Assembly (NCBI GenBank): GCA_946186185.1
Contig: CAMHMJ010000017.1
Coordinates: 1-64,000 of the forward strand
Direction of reading: 5' to 3'
Source: an uncultured Treponema sp.
GTDB taxonomy: Bacteria; Spirochaetota; Spirochaetia; Treponematales; Treponemataceae
Length of the DNA stretch: 64,000 nt
The notes beneath the pieces were generated by a model, which saw only the letters and a list, made by a program, of their open reading frames with translations, was not told where the DNA came from and ran no database searches. Positions 23,569-32,397 of this stretch are shown piece by piece. The translations under genes and the position numbers were made by a program. Position 1 is the first letter of the stretch. Every line of letters begins with the position of its first letter.

Positions 23569-26500
23569 CTAGCTTGGTACATGTATAATTTCCCTAGGTT
23601 TTGAACCGTTTGCCGGGCCTACGATTCCTCTTTCTTCCATTTCTTCTACCAGGCGGGCGGCGCGGTTATAGCCGATTTTAAGCCGACGCTGAATGTAGGA
23701 AGCGCTTGCCTTTCCGGACTGAATTACAATGTCCAGAGCCTGTTCGTAAAGAGGGTCAGAGCCTTCGTTGAACAGGGAAACGCCGGAATCTTCCTCTTCC
23801 TCGTCGTCAACGAAAATTTCGTCGTCGATGTATTCCGGTTCACCCAGAGTTTTTACATATTCAACAACCTTGTCTACGTCGTTGTCGCTTTCAAAGGTTC
23901 CCTGAATACGAATCGGGTACGGGTCAACGGCGGAAGCGTAAAGCATGTCTCCTTTTCCCAGCAGCTTTTCGGCACCAACGGAGTCAATGATGATGTTGGA
24001 GTCGATTCGGCTGGCAACCATGAAGGCGATTCGGCTTGGAATATTTGCCTTGATAAGACCGGTGATTACATTTGCAGACGGTCGCTGAGTTGCAAGTACA
24101 AGGTGAATACCTACGGCACGGCTCATTGCGGCAAGTCGGGCTACATTGGATTCAAGCTCTTTTCCACTGGTTGCCATAAGGTCTGCAAACTCGTCGATGA
24201 TAATTACGATGTAAGGCAGTTTTTCTGTACAGATATTCCGTTCTTCAATTCTTGTGTTGTAGCTTGAAATATCACGGACGCCCATCTGGTCTAAGAGAGC
24301 ATAGCGCCGCTCCATTTCGCAAAGACAGTACTGTAAAGCCTGAAGAGCTTTTTTCGGCTCAGTAATTACAGGAGTCAAAAGATGAGGAATGTCGTTGTAG
24401 AGTTTAAGTTCAACTACTTTAGGATCTACAAGAATCATCTTTACTTGCTTTGGAGAGCGTTTGTACAAAATCGAAAGAATGATTGAGTTTACGCAGACAG
24501 ATTTTCCGGCACCGGTTGCACCTGCAATAAGAAGGTGAGGTGTTTTTGCGATGTCGATAATCTGGCTCTTTCCTAGAATGTCTTTTCCCAGAATTACAGG
24601 GATGGCCATTTTCTTGAATTCCGGCAGGTCCTGTTCAATCATTTCCCTAAAGCTTACGATGGAGCGTTTGCGGTTTGGAACTTCGATACCAACTGCGGCA
24701 CGCCCCGGAATCGGAGCAACGATTCGGACGCTGTTTGCGGCAAGGCTCAGGGCGATGTTGTCCTGAAGGCTTACGATTCTGTTCAGTTTTACGCCAGGTG
24801 CCGGAGCAAGTTCGAACATTGTAACGACCGGACCTTTCTTGATTCCCACGATTTCAGCACTGATGCCGAACTCGTTCAGGGTTTCCTTGAGCTTTGCGGC
24901 ATCTTCCTTTGTCTGATTGTCGATGATCCAGTACTGGTCGTCGGCGTACTGTTCAAGAAGTTCAGTTGGTACAAAGTACGGCTTTTTAGGCTGGGCACGG
25001 CTTGACTGCACATTCTGAGCCGAAAGGTTCTGTCCGTTCTGTGCATTCAGAGAGTTCATTGAGCGTCCGCTGGCTCCAGTGCCACCCATAATGTTTGAAG
25101 TGCCTGCACCCTCTGCGTAGGAATTGCCTGCGTTTGTGTTTGCGGCGTTCTGATAATTTGTATCGTCTCCATAGCTGCCTTTTACAACTGGAACTGTGAT
25201 TTCTTCATTTTCGCTGAAGCCGTTGTCCTCTGAAGGAACGCTGCCGGAGTCGTTTTCAGCGTATTCTTCATCAAAATCTTCCGGAGCGCCATAGCGTTTG
25301 TAGAGGAATTCCTTTTTTACTTCCTTTCGGATGTCGTTTTCCATGTCGTCAAAAACTTCGGAAGTCAGGGAAGATTTTTTTTGCTGCTCTTCGTAGCGCT
25401 GCTGGCGGAGAACAGCGTCCGGCGTATTTTTGATTTCTGTAAAATCGTCGAAGGCGCTTGAACTGGAGTCTTCAGTGGTTTCAGAGTCTTCTGAGTCGTC
25501 GAAGTCTTCAGCAGAGTCGCCTGAGTAATCTTCGTCAGATTTTTCATCAGCGTCGTCTGAACTATCATATGCTGTTTCAGATTCGTCGGTTTCTTCATAA
25601 ACGGTTTCGAAATCGCTGGCTTCGTCAGTATTGTAGGAAGCGTTCTCTTCATCTGCGTAGCCTTCATAGCCTTCCAGAAGTTTATCTGCGATTTCTTCGT
25701 CTGAAGCGGCTTCGTCAGTTTCATCGATTTCTGTGTCATCGAATGCAGACGGGCTTACCTCTTCCTCTTCTTCAGATTCTTCTTTCAGAACAGAGTCTTC
25801 GTAAACAGAAAAGGAGTCTTCAAAATCCTTTTCCAGTGTTTCAGAGTCGTCTTCTTCGGAATCAGGATTTCCAAAAACGGACATTTCCTGCACTCCGCAT
25901 TTTTTTACGCCCTTATCAAGGTTGTCTTCTTCGTCGTCACCGCAAAGAATTTCACCTTCCGGGATATTGCTGTCTAAATCTTCAAAAAGGTCTTCGTCCT
26001 GAAAGCTGATGCTTCCCACTTCTTCAGTTTCGTCCTCTGAGGCATCGTCTTCTGCGGCTGAACCGTCATCTTCATCTTCACCGTCAGAATCAACCGCATC
26101 TGAATCATCGTCAGAATCGTCGCTTTCTTCATCATCAAAAATGGCGCTGTCAAAGCTTTCAAAATCCGAGGTGTCGCCGCCAACATTTCCTGCTTTTGCC
26201 TGAATTTCGTTTGTGTCCGGCCATTCAAGCTCGTCAGTCTTTTCTTCTTCCTCGTTAAAGCCGGTGAGGGCAGCGTATTCTTCCTGAGTTATGATTGAGC
26301 CTGGCGCAGAAGGAGTTTCGTCGTCATTGTTGTCGTCTGAATCGTCAGCTGAATCTTCGCTGGCGCCTGTATCCGCTTTTTCAGCCTGATTTACAAATTC
26401 GCTGTCTTCATCCAGAATTTTTGTGCTGTTGTCAGAATCCTTTGAGTCGGTTGAGAAAGGCTGTTCAAAAACGTCTGCAAACGGATCGTCGGCTGTTCCG

Positions 26501-27363
26501 ACTTTTTCTGCAAATTCTTTTTCAACCTGTTCAGTGGCAATTTTTTCTGAAGGAAGAACGGAATCTTCGTAAACATTTTCGTTTTCAGAGCCGGCGTCTG
26601 AAGCACCGTCGTTTTCTGCTTTGTTTTCTTCCCGTTCCTTTCTGCGTTCTGCAAGGCGGCTGAAGAGGGAAATGCGCGGTTTTGCAGAATCATTGTCTTC
26701 TTCGCTTTCAGAAGTTCCGTCCATGTTGTAAGGGGCTGTTTCTTCCTCTTCATAGATTTCGTCATCATTGTTGTCTTTGTTTGAAGCAAAACCAGCTGAT
26801 GCCTGTTCATTTTCTGAAGCAGAAAGGTCGTCGTAGCTGCCGGAAGAATTTGGTTCCGGGGCGTAGTAATCGTCAGATTCAGTTTCTTCGTCATCGTCGT
26901 TGTAATCAGGCTGCGGGCGTACAGGAGTTGTTCCGTTGATTTTGTCTGCGGCAATTCCTGCAAGCAGAAATTCGATTACAACCAGCATAAGAGCCACAAT
27001 CAGGGTAACTGAAATTTTTAATCCGGTGAAATTTTCGCCGGCTGCAAAGAAATAGCAGAGTTTTTCGGCGCCAAAGCAGGTGAAAAACGGAACAACGGCG
27101 GTTAAAAGCCGCATTGACTTTCGGGCTGTCCATTTTGAAGCGAAGCAGGAGATTGCGGCGGTAAAAAGGAACACCGGAATCAGGATGCTTGTAAAACCGT
27201 ACACGCCGGTAAGCATTGCGCCCAGTCTATATAGAATATTCTGATGCCCCGGGCCAAACTGACCAAAATCAAGGGGCTGAAGAATGAGTGATATTGAAAA
27301 AAATGCAGCAAGAAGAAGTAAAATTATTCCAGCGGCAAGATTTGATTTATTAGAAACTTTCAT
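23569..27363 (-). CDS. ftsK: DNA translocase FtsK/SpoIIIE with giant acidic linker
   Basis: A 1264-residue divisome-linked motor that pumps chromosome ends through the closing septum. The N-terminus has about four membrane helices (about 10-150). Residues about 155-780 form a disordered linker dominated by Asp, Glu and Ser (for example DDSDDDSDAVDSDGEDEDDG). The motor follows, with Walker A GATGAGKSVCVN near 945 and Walker B-region VIIIDEFADLM. The C-terminal gamma winged helix (SGKASASYIQRRLKIGYNRAARL) recognises orienting sequences. The linker is much longer and more acidic than in compact FtsK proteins. No ribosome-binding site is obvious before the ATG. Confidence 0.95.
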   Translation of the reverse strand: MKVSNKSNLAAGIILLLLAAFFSISLILQPLDFGQFGPGHQNILYRLGAMLTGVYGFTSILIPVFLFTAAISCFASKWTARKSMRLLTAVVPFFTCFGAEKLCYFFAAGENFTGLKISVTLIVALMLVVIEFLLAGIAADKINGTTPVRPQPDYNDDDEETESDDYYAPEPNSSGSYDDLSASENEQASAGFASNKDNNDDEIYEEEETAPYNMDGTSESEEDNDSAKPRISLFSRLAERRKEREENKAENDGASDAGSENENVYEDSVLPSEKIATEQVEKEFAEKVGTADDPFADVFEQPFSTDSKDSDNSTKILDEDSEFVNQAEKADTGASEDSADDSDDNNDDETPSAPGSIITQEEYAALTGFNEEEEKTDELEWPDTNEIQAKAGNVGGDTSDFESFDSAIFDDEESDDSDDDSDAVDSDGEDEDDGSAAEDDASEDETEEVGSISFQDEDLFEDLDSNIPEGEILCGDDEEDNLDKGVKKCGVQEMSVFGNPDSEEDDSETLEKDFEDSFSVYEDSVLKEESEEEEEVSPSAFDDTEIDETDEAASDEEIADKLLEGYEGYADEENASYNTDEASDFETVYEETDESETAYDSSDDADEKSDEDYSGDSAEDFDDSEDSETTEDSSSSAFDDFTEIKNTPDAVLRQQRYEEQQKKSSLTSEVFDDMENDIRKEVKKEFLYKRYGAPEDFDEEYAENDSGSVPSEDNGFSENEEITVPVVKGSYGDDTNYQNAANTNAGNSYAEGAGTSNIMGGTGASGRSMNSLNAQNGQNLSAQNVQSSRAQPKKPYFVPTELLEQYADDQYWIIDNQTKEDAAKLKETLNEFGISAEIVGIKKGPVVTMFELAPAPGVKLNRIVSLQDNIALSLAANSVRIVAPIPGRAAVGIEVPNRKRSIVSFREMIEQDLPEFKKMAIPVILGKDILGKSQIIDIAKTPHLLIAGATGAGKSVCVNSIILSILYKRSPKQVKMILVDPKVVELKLYNDIPHLLTPVITEPKKALQALQYCLCEMERRYALLDQMGVRDISSYNTRIEERNICTEKLPYIVIIIDEFADLMATSGKELESNVARLAAMSRAVGIHLVLATQRPSANVITGLIKANIPSRIAFMVASRIDSNIIIDSVGAEKLLGKGDMLYASAVDPYPIRIQGTFESDNDVDKVVEYVKTLGEPEYIDDEIFVDDEEEEDSGVSLFNEGSDPLYEQALDIVIQSGKASASYIQRRLKIGYNRAARLVEEMEERGIVGPANGSKPREIIHVPS

Positions 27364-27472
27364 AATTCACTTATCGGAAAATCGGAAAGGCGATTTTAGA
27401 GTTTTTTTTTAAGAGGGAAGATGAGTTTTATGGAAGGAACGGTCTGGGCCGAGGCCGGAGTGGTGCGAAGCA

Positions 27473-27501
27473 GTCCGGGTAGTTTGAAAAACTGCCCGGA
27501 C
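27473..27501. repeat. Hairpin in the ftsK-pfk intergenic spacer
   Basis: GTCCGGG (27473-27479) with CCCGGAC (27495-27501), plus an inner AGTTT/AAACT, forms a strong 12-bp hairpin. It lies between divergent genes and has no T-run, so it is not a terminator. The surrounding C/G-rich words (GAGCCGTAGG) recall the other intergenic repeats. Confidence 0.5.
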
Positions 27502-27570
27502 CGAGCCGTAGGTGGGCCACGAAGGGCGAGTAGGAAAACAAACTGGAAAACAAACTGCCCCAAAAAAATT

Positions 27571-27599
27571 TTGCGCTGGCGTGTTTTTACTGTTATAAT
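27571..27599 (+). promoter_or_regulatory. Promoter abutting the pfk start (leaderless type)
   Basis: TTGCGC (27571-27576), 17 bp, TATAAT (27594-27599), then 7 nt to the ATG at 27607. Confidence 0.7.
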
Positions 27600-27606
27600 T
27601 AAGGCT

Positions 27607-28692
27607 ATGAAGAAGACATCAATAAAGACAGTAGGTATTTTGACGTCCGGCGGCGATGCTCCTGGACTTAATGCGGCTATCCGGGGCGTCTGCCGTTCTG
27701 GAATGATAAATTATGGAATGAAGTTTGTGGGAATCCGTAACGGTTACCGCGGACTTGTAAACGGCGATGGTTTTGTAATCAAGCAGCCGGACATTTCGGG
27801 AATTTTAACCCGCGGGGGAACCATTCTTGGAACTTCCCGGGAAAAACCCTTCAAAAATCCGGTGGTAAATCCTGAAACCGGGCTCTTACCGATTGAAGCC
27901 ATCAAGAAAAACTGGAAAAAATGGGGTCTGGACGCTCTTGTTGTGCTTGGCGGAAACGGTACTAATACCACGGGAAGCCTTTTGTATCAGGAAGGCCTGA
28001 ATGTTATCGGACTTCCTAAAACCATCGACAACGATATCGTTGGAACGGATGTTACTTTCGGCTTCCATACGGCAATCGATGTTGCAACGGAAGGTATCGA
28101 CCGAATTCACACTACGGCGGACAGTCACAGCCGCGTAATGATTGTTGAAGTAATGGGCCACAAAGCCGGCTGGCTGGGTCTTTACTCGGCAATTGCGGGG
28201 GGCGGAGACGTTTGTCTTATTCCGGAAATTCCATACGACATAAAATCCGTTGCCCGGGAAATTGAGCACCGCCGGGATGCCGGAAAGAACTTTTCTATTG
28301 TAGTAGTTGCTGAGGGTGCCCTTTCCAAGGATGAGGCTAAGCTTTCTAAAAAGGAATTCAAGAAGGCCCGCCTGGAGATGACCCAGTCCATCGGTTACCG
28401 GGTTGCACAGGAAATTTCTGAGGCAACGGGGCTTGAGTCCCGCGTAAGTGTTCTTGGACATTTGCAGCGCGGAGGAACCCCTTCTCCTTATGACCGGGTT
28501 CTTGCAAACCAGTTTGGTGTTGCTGCCGCAGATTTCCTTGCCCGGGAAGATTTTGGAAAGCTTGTTGCAATTCAGAACAATAAAATCGTAGGAGTTCCGC
28601 TTGAGGAATGTGCCGGAAAGGTAAAAAATATTCCGGTTGACGATCCTCTTATCGAAAGCGGCCGTTCGGTAGGTATCTGTTTTGGCGACTAA
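27607..28692 (+). CDS. 6-phosphofructokinase (mixed-motif, probably ATP-dependent)
   Basis: A 361-residue PFK committing fructose-6-phosphate to glycolysis. The start is placed at 27607, just before the conserved GILTSGGDAPGLNAAIRG; the open frame runs further upstream but through repeat-like sequence. GGNG (115-118) places Gly at the position equal to E. coli Gly104, which favours ATP, while PKTIDND puts Lys138 at the position of residue 124, as in PPi-type and group III enzymes. MGHKAGWL and the IPEIPYDI segment also fit that group. Donor specificity therefore cannot be settled by sequence. A TATAAT box ends 7 nt before the ATG, so the transcript may be leaderless. Confidence 0.92.
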   Translation: MKKTSIKTVGILTSGGDAPGLNAAIRGVCRSGMINYGMKFVGIRNGYRGLVNGDGFVIKQPDISGILTRGGTILGTSREKPFKNPVVNPETGLLPIEAIKKNWKKWGLDALVVLGGNGTNTTGSLLYQEGLNVIGLPKTIDNDIVGTDVTFGFHTAIDVATEGIDRIHTTADSHSRVMIVEVMGHKAGWLGLYSAIAGGGDVCLIPEIPYDIKSVAREIEHRRDAGKNFSIVVVAEGALSKDEAKLSKKEFKKARLEMTQSIGYRVAQEISEATGLESRVSVLGHLQRGGTPSPYDRVLANQFGVAAADFLAREDFGKLVAIQNNKIVGVPLEECAGKVKNIPVDDPLIESGRSVGICFGD

Positions 28693-29704
28693 AATTAATG
28701 ATTCTCGAAGCGGTTTTAAGTGCAGATTTTGCACTGAATGCCGCGGTTATGGCTGTATCGGTGAGCTCCCCGGAATGGGCGGCGTAAACGACAGCCGTAA
28801 TTTTATTTTAAACTGTGAAGGGTGGAAGAAGTTTGCAGAAAGACTGAATGGTTCGGCGGGAGTAAGCTCTTCTTCCGCAGCAAATTGTTCTTCCGGGGCG
28901 GAAAATGGGTCTCCGGATTTTTATTATTCTTCCGGGGCGGCTGGAAAGTCGGTCGGCGGTGGAGCTGTCTGTGGTTCCTCTCTCTCAGGAATTTCCGTTC
29001 TTCCTTCCGACCTGGGAATTGCGCCAGTTACCGGTGCGGTTCAGAATATCGGCTTTGAAAACGAGGCAGATTTTTACCTTCCCTATTTTTCTGCCGCAAA
29101 AAAAGCCGGCATCTCAATCTGTGTAGGGGACGGCGCTCCCGACGAAAAGCTTGAGCTGGGTCTTGCCGCTGTTCGCGCCCTTAAAACAAAGGCGTTTTTT
29201 TTCTTAAAACCATATCCCGATGAAGTTCTCCGCCGCCGGATTGATCTGGTTCGCGGTTCTGCAATTGCCATCGGCTACGACATCGATGCCTACAATATCG
29301 TAACAATGCGAAATCAGGTGAGCCTTGAAAAAAAGACGGCTTCCCAGTTGTCCGCCCTTAGGGAATATTCAGGCTTACCCCTTATGATAAAAGGCGTTTT
29401 TACAGCGGAAGATGTGGAGCTGTGCAGGGAAACTCGTCCTGAAATCGTTGTGGTTTCTAATCACGGCGGGCGGGTGGAAACCCGTGAAGGAAGCACGGCG
29501 GAATTTCTAGCTGAAAATGCTTCCCTTTTGAAGGAATGCTGCAGGGAAGTCTGGGTGGACGGCGGAATTCGAACCGCTCAGGATGTGAAGGTGGCCAAGG
29601 CTCTTGGTGCCCACAAGGTTCTTATTGCCCGCTCCTTCATTTCCGCTCTTTGCCGCGGCGGTGAGAGCGCAATGGAAGCGGAGATTAAGCGGTTATTCGA
29701 GTAA
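28682..29704 (+). CDS. FMN-dependent alpha-hydroxy-acid dehydrogenase-like protein with N-terminal Cys cluster
   Basis: A 340-residue protein read from a TTG codon at 28682 that overlaps the pfk stop by 11 bp; no ATG lies suitably near. The N-terminus has C-x2-C-x2-C-x4-C (CRFCTECRGYGC) followed by IGELPGMGG, a layout also seen in clostridial lactate-oxidase-like proteins. The TIM-barrel body has LMIKGVFTAEDVELC and VVSNHGGR, the FMN/substrate-binding segment with the catalytic His, then VDGGIRTAQDVKVAKALGA. Residues about 58-90 are an unusual Ser/Gly/Ala-rich insertion. Substrate unknown; the Cys cluster may bind a metal or Fe-S cluster. Confidence 0.78.
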   Translation: MATKINDSRSGFKCRFCTECRGYGCIGELPGMGGVNDSRNFILNCEGWKKFAERLNGSAGVSSSSAANCSSGAENGSPDFYYSSGAAGKSVGGGAVCGSSLSGISVLPSDLGIAPVTGAVQNIGFENEADFYLPYFSAAKKAGISICVGDGAPDEKLELGLAAVRALKTKAFFFLKPYPDEVLRRRIDLVRGSAIAIGYDIDAYNIVTMRNQVSLEKKTASQLSALREYSGLPLMIKGVFTAEDVELCRETRPEIVVVSNHGGRVETREGSTAEFLAENASLLKECCREVWVDGGIRTAQDVKVAKALGAHKVLIARSFISALCRGGESAMEAEIKRLFE

Positions 29705-29738
29705 ACGAAGTTGATAGTTGAATGGCGAGTTTTCAAGT

Positions 29739-29820
29739 GGTAATAAAAAATTGGCGTAAGCGGGGTTCCCGCTGAGAGCCAATTTTTGCTTACACATTAG
29801 AGAAATCGACATTCGAACTA
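29739..29820. repeat. Nested palindromic repeat, copy R4 (minimal form)
   Basis: AATTGGCGTAAGCGGG and CCCGCTGAGAGCCAATT (29744-29786) form a compact hairpin, followed by AAATCGACATTCGAAC. It shows the empty form of the site that carries a 53-bp insertion in copy R1. Confidence 0.75.
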
Positions 29821-29836
29821 ATAAGTGAGGTAAATT

Positions 29837-31351
29837 ATGAGTGAAGCAAACTGTTCAAAAAAATACATTCTTGCCCTCGATCAGGGAACAACTTCTTCCC
29901 GGGCGGTGATTTTCGATTACGACATCAGGAAAATCGCCAGCGAACAGGAGGAGTTCACTCAGATTTATCCTCATCCGGGCTGGGTTGAGCACAATGCCGA
30001 AGAGCTTTTTGAGTGCCAGCTTAATGTAATGAAAAAGGCTGTTTCTTCTTCAAAAATCGACCCTTCTGAAATTGCTGCCGTGGGAATTACAAATCAGCGG
30101 GAAACCGTTGTTCTCTGGGATAAAAATACCGGAAAGCCGGTTTACAACGCTATCGTCTGGCAGTGCCGGAGAACCGCTGACATGGCGGCTTCCATTTCTG
30201 CTGCCGGAAAAGCAAAACTGATTCAGGAAAAAACCGGCCTTCTTCCGGACGCATATTTCAGCGGAACAAAAATCAAATGGATTCTGGACAATGTTCCGGG
30301 AGTGCGGGAGCGCGCCGAAAAGGGTGAAATCCTGGCCGGAACCATAGATACCTGGCTTATCTGGAAGCTGAGCGGTGGAAAAGCCCACGTTACCGACTAC
30401 ACTAACGCAAGCCGCACCATGCTTTTTAATATTCACACTCTGGAATGGGACGACGAACTTCTGTCTCTTCTGAATGTGCCCCGCTGCATTTTGCCGGAAG
30501 TAAAGGATTCTTCTGCGGTTTATGCTTCCACCAGCCGTGAGGTTTGCGGTTTTGAAGTTCCAATTGCCTCTGCCATCGGCGACCAGCAGGCCGCTCTTTT
30601 TGGACAGGGCTGTTTCAAGCCAGGCGAAGCGAAGGTCACTTACGGAACCGGGTGCTTCCTTCTTATGAATACCGGAACCACGCCGTTTTTGTCGAAACAT
30701 AAGCTTTTAACCACCATTGCGCTGGGAATGAACGGCAAGGTTGAATACGCCCTTGAAGGAAGCGTTTTTATCGGCGGTGCCGTGATTAAGTGGCTCCGTG
30801 ACGAGCTTAAAATCATCTCCTCCGCACACGAATGCGACGTAAAAGCAGCCGAAGTTTCCAGCTCCGAGGGAGTTTTCATTGTTCCTGCCTTTACAGGGCT
30901 TGGTGCTCCATACTGGGACGCGTACGCCCGTGGTGCGATTCTTGGCCTCACCCGCGGTTCAAATAATTCTCACATCTGCCGCGCCGCCCTGGATTCAATC
31001 GCCTATCAGGTAAAAGACGAAATCGAATGCATGAAGGACGATTCAAAAATGGCTCTGAGCGCCCTGAAGGTAGACGGCGGTGCCAGCGTCAGCGACATAA
31101 TGCTTCAGTTTCAGGCAGATATACTTGGCACAGGGGTTGTTCGCCCTCAGAATGTAGAAACAACCGTTACCGGAGCCGCATTCCTGGCCGGTCTTGCCGT
31201 AGGCTTCTGGAAAAGCAAGGACGAGATTCTAGAGCACTGGAAGGTGGAGAAGGAATTTACGCCAGAGATGTGCCTAGCGGACTGCAGTATGCTTTATGCA
31301 AGGTGGAAACGCGCCGTGGATAGGGTAAGAAGCTGGGAGACGGAGGAGTAA
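29837..31351 (+). CDS. glpK: Glycerol kinase
   Basis: A 504-residue FGGY-family kinase producing glycerol-3-phosphate from glycerol and ATP. Landmarks: the N-terminal [35 protein letters not shown], the substrate-binding [22 protein letters not shown], the [15 protein letters not shown] phosphate loop, and [21 protein letters not shown] near the C-terminus. Full length is normal. GAGG precedes the ATG. No facilitator or dehydrogenase gene lies beside it. The upstream spacer carries a palindromic repeat. Confidence 0.96.
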   Translation: MSEANCSKKYILALDQGTTSSRAVIFDYDIRKIASEQEEFTQIYPHPGWVEHNAEELFECQLNVMKKAVSSSKIDPSEIAAVGITNQRETVVLWDKNTGKPVYNAIVWQCRRTADMAASISAAGKAKLIQEKTGLLPDAYFSGTKIKWILDNVPGVRERAEKGEILAGTIDTWLIWKLSGGKAHVTDYTNASRTMLFNIHTLEWDDELLSLLNVPRCILPEVKDSSAVYASTSREVCGFEVPIASAIGDQQAALFGQGCFKPGEAKVTYGTGCFLLMNTGTTPFLSKHKLLTTIALGMNGKVEYALEGSVFIGGAVIKWLRDELKIISSAHECDVKAAEVSSSEGVFIVPAFTGLGAPYWDAYARGAILGLTRGSNNSHICRAALDSIAYQVKDEIECMKDDSKMALSALKVDGGASVSDIMLQFQADILGTGVVRPQNVETTVTGAAFLAGLAVGFWKSKDEILEHWKVEKEFTPEMCLADCSMLYARWKRAVDRVRSWETEE

Positions 31352-31496
31352 GGGGAGATTAAATGAAAAACAATGTGAGAATGAATATTAATTATATCAT
31401 ATAACTCAGTTTCATAACCTTCTGACACTCAAGCCACGTATAATCCAACCAGTTATCGTGTATACGCCTGCGCTATGGCCCTATTTTGGAGAAAGA

Positions 31497-32297
31497 ATGA
31501 AAAAAATCTTAATCATTGCATTTATTTGTATGTCAATTTTGGGATGTACGAAGAAAACTTCAAATAATACTGAATTGACGGTAATTGAAAAAAAAGAAAT
31601 CCCCGACGTAGATATAACAAGCCGGGAATATTATAGGATTAATTCTCCTGAAGGTTTACGAGTCAGAGAATCTGCTTCTTTAAATTCATGTGTAATTAAT
31701 AAATATCCGGATAATTTCATTGTTTTTGCCACGGATATTGATGAAAATATAGTTGAAATAGACGGAATAAAGAGTTATTGGGTAGAAGTCAGTCACAATA
31801 CCAATCCGATTGGATGGGTTTTTGGAGGTTATCTTAAGCCAGTAGAAAAGTTTCCAGCTGATTCACTAGATGTGAATGACTATCGTTATACAGATTATAA
31901 ATCTTCCTATGGCGAATTCACACCATCCGTAATAGATGATAACTGGGAATCATTTTATGTTTTCTCCAAAGATTATGTTGGTGAACCCCAGCAATTTTAT
32001 CTTGATGCCTACGATATGTATACGAATATTACTTATGATAATTATAAAATTTTTACAGGTTTATATAAGGACAAACAGGGAGATGAAGGTTATTTCATCG
32101 TTAAGACTGATTTAGAGGAGAAGAAGGTTTTAGACAAACTCATCCAAAAATCTAATAACAGTCATTATATTGTCTTTCTAAAGCCCTGGGCTCCAGATTC
32201 TGAGTACATTTCTGTTGGTAGAAGATTTGAATCTGAAGCCGGGTATTACATTTCAAAAAATAAGCTTTCTGAAGAACTATACTGGAAGGATTATTAA
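31497..32297 (+). CDS. SH3-domain lipoprotein
   Basis: A 266-residue protein from the ATG at 31497, preceded by GGAGAAAG. The signal peptide ends in SILGC (lipobox), so it is a lipoprotein. Residues about 42-125 are a bacterial SH3 domain (SPEGLRVRESASLNS ... WVEVSHNTNPIGWVFGGYLKP), a fold that commonly binds cell-wall peptides. The rest is Tyr/Asp-rich and unrecognised. The gene and its flanks are visibly more A+T-rich than glpK and the glycosidase gene on either side, suggesting recent acquisition. No terminator is obvious after it. Confidence 0.8.
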   Translation: MKKILIIAFICMSILGCTKKTSNNTELTVIEKKEIPDVDITSREYYRINSPEGLRVRESASLNSCVINKYPDNFIVFATDIDENIVEIDGIKSYWVEVSHNTNPIGWVFGGYLKPVEKFPADSLDVNDYRYTDYKSSYGEFTPSVIDDNWESFYVFSKDYVGEPQQFYLDAYDMYTNITYDNYKIFTGLYKDKQGDEGYFIVKTDLEEKKVLDKLIQKSNNSHYIVFLKPWAPDSEYISVGRRFESEAGYYISKNKLSEELYWKDY

Positions 32298-32397
32298 ACA
32301 CAAAAAAAATCTGGAAATTCATTTATATTTTCTGTGGGAGCAGTGAACGGGTAGCCGGGCATGCTCCTACATCTCAGTGACATGCCCAGCATCTTTC

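Noticed and set aside
25458-26663. Long Leu/Arg-rich frames opposite the FtsK linker
   Set aside because: They are the antisense of repetitive Asp/Glu/Ser codons, which naturally gives long open frames.
27421-27606. N-terminal extension of phosphofructokinase to an ATG at 27421
   Set aside because: The extension passes through the hairpin repeat and the promoter and has no similarity to PFK; the conserved domain starts right after 27607.
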